8,738 nucleotides of DNA, from positions 1 to 8,738 of the forward strand of contig DOIX01000080.1 in assembly GCA_003511885.1 (NCBI GenBank), read 5' to 3'. Shown here piece after piece: positions 1 through 5,700 of this stretch. Numbering within the stretch: position 1 is the stretch's first letter; each line of letters opens with the position of its first letter. This stretch comes from Cyanobacteria bacterium UBA11153 (lineage in GTDB: Bacteria; Cyanobacteriota; Cyanobacteriia; Cyanobacteriales; Coleofasciculaceae). The notes beneath the pieces are model-generated. The model did no database searches. It was not told the origin of the DNA and was given only the letters and a program-made list of their open reading frames with translations. The position numbers and the translations under genes are program-made.

Positions 1-58
1 ATTACTGCGGAAACCGCTGTAAGTTTCAGATATCATATTCTATAAGACATTTCTCTTG

Positions 59-976
59 ATGACATTCATTGCTTCGCTTCTCACCACTCTAGTTACCATC
101 CTCATCTTTCTCAACAGCAGCAGGATTCCCAGCCAAAGAACTAGTTTAGCAATACGCGCGATCGCAATCCTGGTTGGGGTAATTTCCACATTCAGCGCCA
201 TCCTCAAAACCCTAATTATCATTAAAGTTGGCAGCGTTGGTATTGTAGAATTATTCGGGAAAGTTTCTCAAACTCCTCTCGAACCTGGTATCCATTTAAT
301 CAATCCCTTCTCTGATGTAGAAACCTTTTCTACTCGATTGAAAGATGTTAAAGAAACTGTAGCCGCCACATCTGTGGAGGGCTTGACTTTCAATATTGAT
401 GTGAGTATTCAGTACCGATTAGAACCTACCAAAGCCATAGAAGTATACACAAATATTGGCACAGAGGAAACCCAAATTATCATATCCAGATTTCGCTCCA
501 CCATCCGGGAAATTACCGCCAGTTATCCAGCCGAGGCTATTTACTCCACTAAACGCACAGAAGTCGCTAATCGACTTCGCCAACGACTGAGCGAAGAGTT
601 AAGCCCTCTTGGTTTTACAGTTGAAGAAGCCCTGTTAAGAGAAGTTAAACTTCCCGATACACTCCAAGCCGCTGTACAACAAAAGTTAAAGTTAGAACAA
701 GAAAGCCAACAAATGAAATTTACTCTAGAAAAAGAGCGTCAAGAAGCAGAAAGAAAACTAATTGAAGCCAAAGGAATTGCTGATTCCCAAAAAATTATTG
801 CCCAAGGTTTAACCAGTCAAATTTTACAGTTGAAGGCTATTGAAGCAGCCGAAAAATTAGCAGCTTCCCCTAATTCTAAAATCGTCATTATGGGTAGTGG
901 TGTGGGGGGAACGCCAATCTTATTTCAACTTGATGCAGCTTCTCCAGCTACTCAAACTCCACCTAAAAAACCATAA
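59..976 (+). CDS. SPFH/prohibitin-family membrane protein
   Basis: A 305-residue SPFH (band 7/prohibitin) protein. Such proteins form membrane-anchored oligomers that scaffold microdomains or modulate membrane proteases. Residues 2-19 and about 30-56 are two hydrophobic segments, so the N-terminus is probably membrane embedded; two segments are more than the single anchor common in bacterial prohibitins. The SPFH domain follows (about 55-215), with the typical start VGSVGIVELFGKV and EPGIHLINPF. A charged, Glu/Lys/Gln-rich helical stretch (about 205-270, with EQESQQMKF and EKERQEAERKLIEAKGIA) is the expected coiled coil, and the end (KIVIMGSG) is typical of the family. The tail is Pro/Thr/Lys rich. 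I chose ATG at 59; an in-frame TTG at 56 directly precedes it. The ribosome site is weak (TAAGA at 43-47). It converges on ctpC with a 219-bp gap, so the two are not an operon. The family call is firm; the specific role is unknown. Confidence 0.93.
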   Translation: MTFIASLLTTLVTILIFLNSSRIPSQRTSLAIRAIAILVGVISTFSAILKTLIIIKVGSVGIVELFGKVSQTPLEPGIHLINPFSDVETFSTRLKDVKETVAATSVEGLTFNIDVSIQYRLEPTKAIEVYTNIGTEETQIIISRFRSTIREITASYPAEAIYSTKRTEVANRLRQRLSEELSPLGFTVEEALLREVKLPDTLQAAVQQKLKLEQESQQMKFTLEKERQEAERKLIEAKGIADSQKIIAQGLTSQILQLKAIEAAEKLAASPNSKIVIMGSGVGGTPILFQLDAASPATQTPPKKP

Positions 977-1006
977 TGGGTACTAATAAGCTGCGGCGCA
1001 TCTAAA

Positions 1007-1059
1007 AAATATAGCAACACTTTTTGCAGGCAGAGATCGAGTCAAACAAATATAGCAAC
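1007..1059. repeat. 12-bp direct repeat pair downstream of the SPFH gene
   Basis: AAATATAGCAAC occurs exactly at 1007-1018 and again at 1048-1059, 41 bp apart. The second copy runs into a short imperfect hairpin (1057-1072, AACTGCC/GGCGGTT with one G-T pair). No T-run follows on either strand within a few bases, so it is at best a weak terminator for the convergent genes. The function of the pair is unknown. Confidence 0.5.
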
Positions 1060-1119
1060 TGCCAGGGCGGTTAAGACCTTCTCAATTCCTGAAACCATTG
1101 ATTTTACGATTTGACTTGT

Positions 1120-1195
1120 TTCCCTAGTCCCTAGTACCGAGCCAATAGCCCCTAGATATACATTATCTCCCATTCTCCATTCCCTACTTCCTATT
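1120..1195. repeat. STRR-like CCCTAGT repeat between convergent genes
   Basis: A pyrimidine-rich stretch holding TCCCTAGTCCCTAGT (two heptamers), then degenerate units (AGCCCCTAG, TCTCCCATTCTCCATTCCCTACTTCC). It resembles the heptanucleotide short tandem repeats common in spacers of filamentous cyanobacteria. It runs directly up to the ctpC stop codon (1196-1198). No clear rho-independent terminator was found in this 219-bp spacer. Confidence 0.6.
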
Positions 1196-2485
1196 TTACC
1201 TGCTTGAAGAAGCTGAATTATTGCCCGATTGTTTAGCAATTTCTTCTTTGAGAATATCCAGCCCTTTGGCATACTGAGGATCGTCAGGAGTACCGACTTT
1301 CGTTCGATCCTGTTGTAATTCCTTCCGCTGCGCTTCCGTCAATTCAACTACTACATCTGGATGAATACCAGACTTATTGATATCCCGTCCGCTAGGAGTT
1401 AAATATTTGGCAATCGTCACTGCCATGCCGGAGCCATCTCCAAGTCCCCGTACCGATTGTACTAAACCTTTCCCAAAAGTCTGAGTTCCTACTAAAGTGG
1501 CTCGTTTATTATCCTGCAATGCTCCAGAGAGAATTTCACTAGCACTGGCGGAACCACCATCTACTAAAACTACCAGAGGTTTATCAGTAATTCGGCTACC
1601 ATTTGCTACCTGACGATCGGTTTCGCCCTGTCGATCTACAGTAGAAACAATTGTACCTTCTTTTAACCACATTCTAGCAATATCAATACTAGAATAAAGT
1701 AAACCACCCGGATTAGAACGCAAATCTAAAATATATCCTGTTACCTTCCGATCTTCTAATTTATTAATGGCATCGCGCATTTCCTGTGCCGCAATTGCAC
1801 TAAATTGATTGAGACGAATATAACCAATATCTCCACCAGGAGTATTGCGCAAACTATAGCGCACCGGATGAATTTCAATCCGCGCCCGGTTTAACCGATA
1901 GTCTACCTGTTGTTCGCCCCGTTGAATAGTGAGCGTTACTGAAGTTCCTGGTTCCCCGCGAATCAGTCTCACGGCATCGTTGACACTCATCCCTTCCGTA
2001 CTCTTGCCATCAATCTTGAGGATAATGTCCTTGGCAAGTACCCCTGCCTTAAAGGCTGGTGTATCCTCAATTGGGGCAATCACAACTAATTTTTTGGTTT
2101 CCTCATCCTGAGCAAGTTGAATTCCCACACCACTTAATTCACCAGAAGTATCAATCTGCATATTTTTGAACTCTTCTGGGTTCATAAATCGAGTATAAGG
2201 ATCTCCCAGCTTTTTGAGCATTTCTCGAATGGCTGTATAGGCTTCTTCCTTATCTTTATAGGAGCGATTCAAATACTCAGTCCTAACCGATCGCCAGTCT
2301 ACCTGATTGAATGTACCATCTACATACTGACGATCGATAATATGCCAAACTTCATCAATGACTTCCTTGGGACTTTCACTTAAAACAGCCTGACTTTTTA
2401 AATGAATACCCGCACCAGTCACGGCAACCGTTGTTAATACTAAGGCGGTTGCCCCAATTGCGAGGCCACGTTGTGTAATTACCAT
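1196..2485 (-). CDS. ctpC: S41 carboxyl-terminal processing protease, CtpC-like
   Basis: A 429-residue serine protease of family S41 that trims or degrades exported proteins from the C-terminus, acting in the periplasm or thylakoid lumen. Residues 7-28 are hydrophobic (LVLTTVAVTGAG core), a signal peptide or anchor with possible cleavage after Ala33. The helical pre-domain includes DEVWHIIDRQYVDG and GDPYTRFM (about 44-101). A PDZ domain covers about 115-190 (GVGI, DTPAFKAGV, DIILKIDG). The catalytic domain has GYIRL, LDLRSNPGG (253-261) and GSASASEI (311-318). Ser314 and Lys339 (in TFGKG), 25 residues apart, match the Ser-Lys dyad of Prc and D1 protease. Length and motifs are complete. The start is ATG at 2485 with only a weak purine-rich site (GAAAGAA) before it. 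It lies 219 bp downstream of the STAND gene on the same strand, probably with its own promoter. The S41 call is near certain; assignment to CtpC rather than CtpA or CtpB rests on overall resemblance to cyanobacterial CtpC and is less sure. Confidence 0.95.
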   Translation of the reverse strand: MVITQRGLAIGATALVLTTVAVTGAGIHLKSQAVLSESPKEVIDEVWHIIDRQYVDGTFNQVDWRSVRTEYLNRSYKDKEEAYTAIREMLKKLGDPYTRFMNPEEFKNMQIDTSGELSGVGIQLAQDEETKKLVVIAPIEDTPAFKAGVLAKDIILKIDGKSTEGMSVNDAVRLIRGEPGTSVTLTIQRGEQQVDYRLNRARIEIHPVRYSLRNTPGGDIGYIRLNQFSAIAAQEMRDAINKLEDRKVTGYILDLRSNPGGLLYSSIDIARMWLKEGTIVSTVDRQGETDRQVANGSRITDKPLVVLVDGGSASASEILSGALQDNKRATLVGTQTFGKGLVQSVRGLGDGSGMAVTIAKYLTPSGRDINKSGIHPDVVVELTEAQRKELQQDRTKVGTPDDPQYAKGLDILKEEIAKQSGNNSASSSR

Positions 2486-2534
2486 AGTTCTTTCATTAGT
2501 GGGGAAAACTGCTGCAAAGGACTTAAGATCACTT

Positions 2535-2547
2535 TAGCATAATGCTA
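2535..2547. promoter_or_regulatory. 13-bp palindrome upstream of ctpC
   Basis: TAGCAT-A-ATGCTA, with perfect 6-bp arms around one central base, lies 50-62 bp before the ctpC start codon, where a promoter or operator would be expected. On the minus strand it also contains a possible -10-like TATGCT. No convincing -35 element was found. It is short enough to be chance. Confidence 0.3.
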
Positions 2548-2556
2548 TATTCAGAT

Positions 2557-2591
2557 GGGGGCAGGGGATATGGGGTAAAGGATGTTGGGGG
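2557..2591 (+). other. G-rich tract, possible G-quadruplex, upstream of ctpC
   Basis: Four runs of four or five G (2557-2561, 2564-2567, 2572-2575, 2587-2591) are separated by 2, 4 and 11 bases on the plus strand, 72 bp upstream of the ctpC start. The pattern could fold as an intramolecular G-quadruplex, although the last loop is long. It may instead be a degenerate G-rich tandem repeat, as is common in these spacers. The G-rich strand is the template for ctpC and the STAND gene. Confidence 0.4.
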
Positions 2592-2608
2592 CGAGTGAGT
2601 TTGGCATC

Positions 2609-2636
2609 AAAACTGAAGACTCAAAACTTTTTACCC
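2609..2636. repeat. AAAACTC-type heptamer repeat, four units
   Basis: Four consecutive 7-bp units read AAAACTG, AAGACTC, AAAACTT, TTTACCC. This is a degenerate STRR of the A-rich family, in the spacer between the STAND gene and ctpC. Together with the G-rich tract and the CCCTAGT repeat, repeats account for a large share of this 219-bp gap. Confidence 0.5.
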
Positions 2637-2673
2637 GACATCAAATTTTACACCCAAAAAAACAAGCTCTAGC

Positions 2674-2704
2674 CCCCAGTCCCTAGTCCCTAGCTCCTAG
2701 CTCC
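2674..2704. repeat. CCCTAGT-type heptamer repeat abutting the STAND gene stop
   Basis: Four tandem heptamers (CCCCAGT, CCCTAGT, CCCTAGC, TCCTAGC) plus a partial unit TCC end exactly at the base before the STAND stop codon (TAA, 2705-2707 on the minus strand). The same unit is in the ctpC-SPFH spacer at 1121-1135. It is a cyanobacterial STRR-like repeat; its function is unknown. Confidence 0.75.
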
Positions 2705-5700
2705 TTAATTTTGTTCCTGACAAAGAGTGCGATCGCTATCTTTGAGATTGGGATTATTTTGGAGATAGTATCGCAGCCAATTGCAGCTTTCTTGCCACAT
2801 CCGATCTAGATCCAAGTTCCAGACAATCGCTGTATTGTCTTCTGTCCCAATCGCTAGTGCTTTACCATCATCACTCCAGTTTACGCTAGTGACACGGCCT
2901 TTGTCAGCTTTCCAGGTCGTAATCAAGGTATCATCAAGTCGCCATAACTGAACTCGGTTATCCCAGCTCGTGGTTGCCAGAATTTTGCCTGTGGGACTCA
3001 ACCGAGCATGAGCTACACTATCGGCAGGTCCTTTGAGGGTAGATTTGATCGTGCCATCTCGGTTCCATAGTTTGACGGTGTTATCGTAACTTGCTGATAC
3101 TAGTAGCTGAGAATTGGCGGAGAAACTCACATCAAAAACTGAGTTAGTATGACCGAGGAGGGTTTCGATTAATCTTCCATCTCCTGTCCAAAGTTTTACG
3201 GTGCGATCGTCGCTAGCGGAGGCCAGGAGTTGACCATCAGGACTAAAGCTAACTGCATTAACACGGGCAGTATGACCCCGTAAGGTTTTAATTAGAATAC
3301 CATTTCTTGTCCAAAGTTTGACTGTGCCATCCCGACTCGCAGAAGCCAATCGCTTGGAGTCAGGACTAAAGGCGATACCTAGTACCCAGTCGCTATGACC
3401 AGTTAATACTTTAATTAATTTCCCGTCGCGATGCCACAGCCTTACTGTATCATCTCTACTTGCAGAAGCGATTGTTTGACTATCGGGACTGAAAGTGACG
3501 CTATATATTCGATCTCTATGCCCCTTTAAGGTATAAAGTAATTTACCACCGCGATTCCATATTTTGACAGTGCGATCGTTACTAGCTGTGGCAATTAATT
3601 CCCCATCTGGTGAAAATGTTACATCTCGAACATCATCTTTATGTCCGCGCAAAACTAAGCGAGAAGAGGGGTACGATTTCCATAGCTTGATGCTTTTATC
3701 ATAGCTACCTGAAGCTAAGAGGGGGAGTGGAACAGTGGATGGAGAGGTGGATAGTTTTGAGGAATGAGGAATGAGTTTTAATTCTTCCTTTACTTCGGTA
3801 GCTTTGACCTCTTGCCTTTGATCTTTGACTTCTAGCTTCTCACTTTTGGCCTCTACACTCTCGTTTTTTACCTCTTGAGTTGGATTAAAACTGATGCTAG
3901 TGACGCTATCATTGTGTCCTTTAAATGTTTTGAGTAAAGTACCGTGGCGATCCCATAATCTTACTATATGGTCAGCGGAAGCTGAAGCCACAATCTGACT
4001 ATCGGGACTAAAGGCTACTTTGAGTACCCATCGATCGTGTCCAATTAGGGTATCGATTAGTTTTCCATTCTTGGCGTTCCATAATTTTACTGTGCGATCG
4101 TCGCTAGCTGAAGCGAGCAACTCGCCATCGGGACTGAAGGCGATGGAGTTTACTTTGCTCTTGTGTCTAGTTAGACTTTGAAGTAAATGACCAGTTGGTG
4201 TCCAGATATTAATTCTACTATCGTCTCCAGCCGAGGCAATCTTTTCTCCATCGGGACTCCAAGCGATGGATTGGACTGCCCCTTCATGACCGCGAAAAGT
4301 TCTAATTAGTTTACCACTAATTGTCCACAGTCGAATCGTACCATCTCCACCTGCAGAGGCAAGGAGCTTTCCATTGGGACTAAAGCTAACGCTATAGACA
4401 TTATTTAAGTGTCCCCGTAGCGTGTTTTTCAGGGTACCGTTGCGATACCACAGTTTAATCGTGCCATCCCAGCTACCAGAGGCAAGGATCTCTCCATCGG
4501 GACTAAATGCCAGACTGCTGATGCTATCTTGATGACCTTTTAGGGTTGCTACCAGCATACCATCAGTACGCCAGAGTTTGATCGTGCGATCGCGGCTTGC
4601 GGAAGCTATTAGTTTGCCGTCGGGCGCAAAACTAACATCTGTGACTATATCGCTATGCCCTTCTAAACGATTTTGTTCAGAAATATTGTTCATTGCCTGT
4701 GACAGGGAGGCGATGACTTGGAAGCGGGTATCGGGTTCAACTTGAATGTCAGGGGAATGGTGAATTAACCACCGGATATTACCAAAAATGGGGAGAAAGT
4801 ATTGCCAAATTCCTAATTCGTGATTTGCTATTTTTGGCTCTACTTTTTTAGCTTCTAACTGTCTCAGGCGTTTGGCTGCTCTTAATGCTTCAATCAGGGC
4901 ATCAAACTGATTCTGGGAAATTAATAGAGCGTCTGAAGAAGCACTAATGGCGCTGAGGCGATCGTTAAGAGATAATGTTGCTGCTAGTTTCCGTTGCTCT
5001 TCGGCTCGCCATCCCAATCCCCCTGCTGTAACCGCTAAAACGCCCATTGCTGTACCAACTGCGATCGCTCTGAGTCGCTGTTTGCGTACCAGTAATAGTT
5101 TCTCCTCGCTTTCGGCTAGCTGTGCCACGATTGTAAATTGGGTACGCTCTTGATATTGTTGGCGAATTGGTGCTACTAAATAATCGTGAACAATCTGATA
5201 TCGATCTTGTGGCTCATCTGGTACTCTAAATAGCAAACCAGATCCGACTAAAATTTGTAAAATTAAGTCTATTTGCTCGCTGGTTATCATGTCTTGACTA
5301 TCCATACCATCGAAATTACCGAGGGCTAATGACACCAGGGAATATAGGTCAAGTAACTCATCTTTGGTTTTTAAAGGTCTGGTTCTATTCTCATCTGTTA
5401 AGGCAAATAATATCTTCCATGCTGCATCTTCATTCTCCCAGCCGCAATCTGCGATCGCGTCTAGTAAAAATCTCTCTACTAGCACTGTTTTTGGTTCATC
5501 TCCTAATGCCTTATATTCTGCTAATGTGACTATTTTTTCGGCTTGGAGTTGCGCCCCTACTACTTGCAATTCAATCATTCTGACTGTTTCGGAGCCAGAT
5601 GCTAAATCTGTGGCAAGGATTTCAATTAAATCTTCTTCTAACTTAAATTGGGAGCCTTCTGTTAAGTTAGAAATCACTACCTTGGCTTCTGATTTAGAAA

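Noticed and set aside
5..18. GCGG-AAA-CCGC mini hairpin at the left edge as a terminator of an upstream gene
   Set aside because: The stem is only four pairs and no T-run follows.
1042..1272. A 76-codon minus-strand frame overlapping the end of ctpC
   Set aside because: It is out of frame with ctpC, covers repeat DNA, and has no recognisable domain.
2705..4670. Regular repeats with 123-bp period, considered as a CRISPR-like array
   Set aside because: The period is 41 codons and the units encode WD40 blades; there are no constant short repeats with variable spacers.
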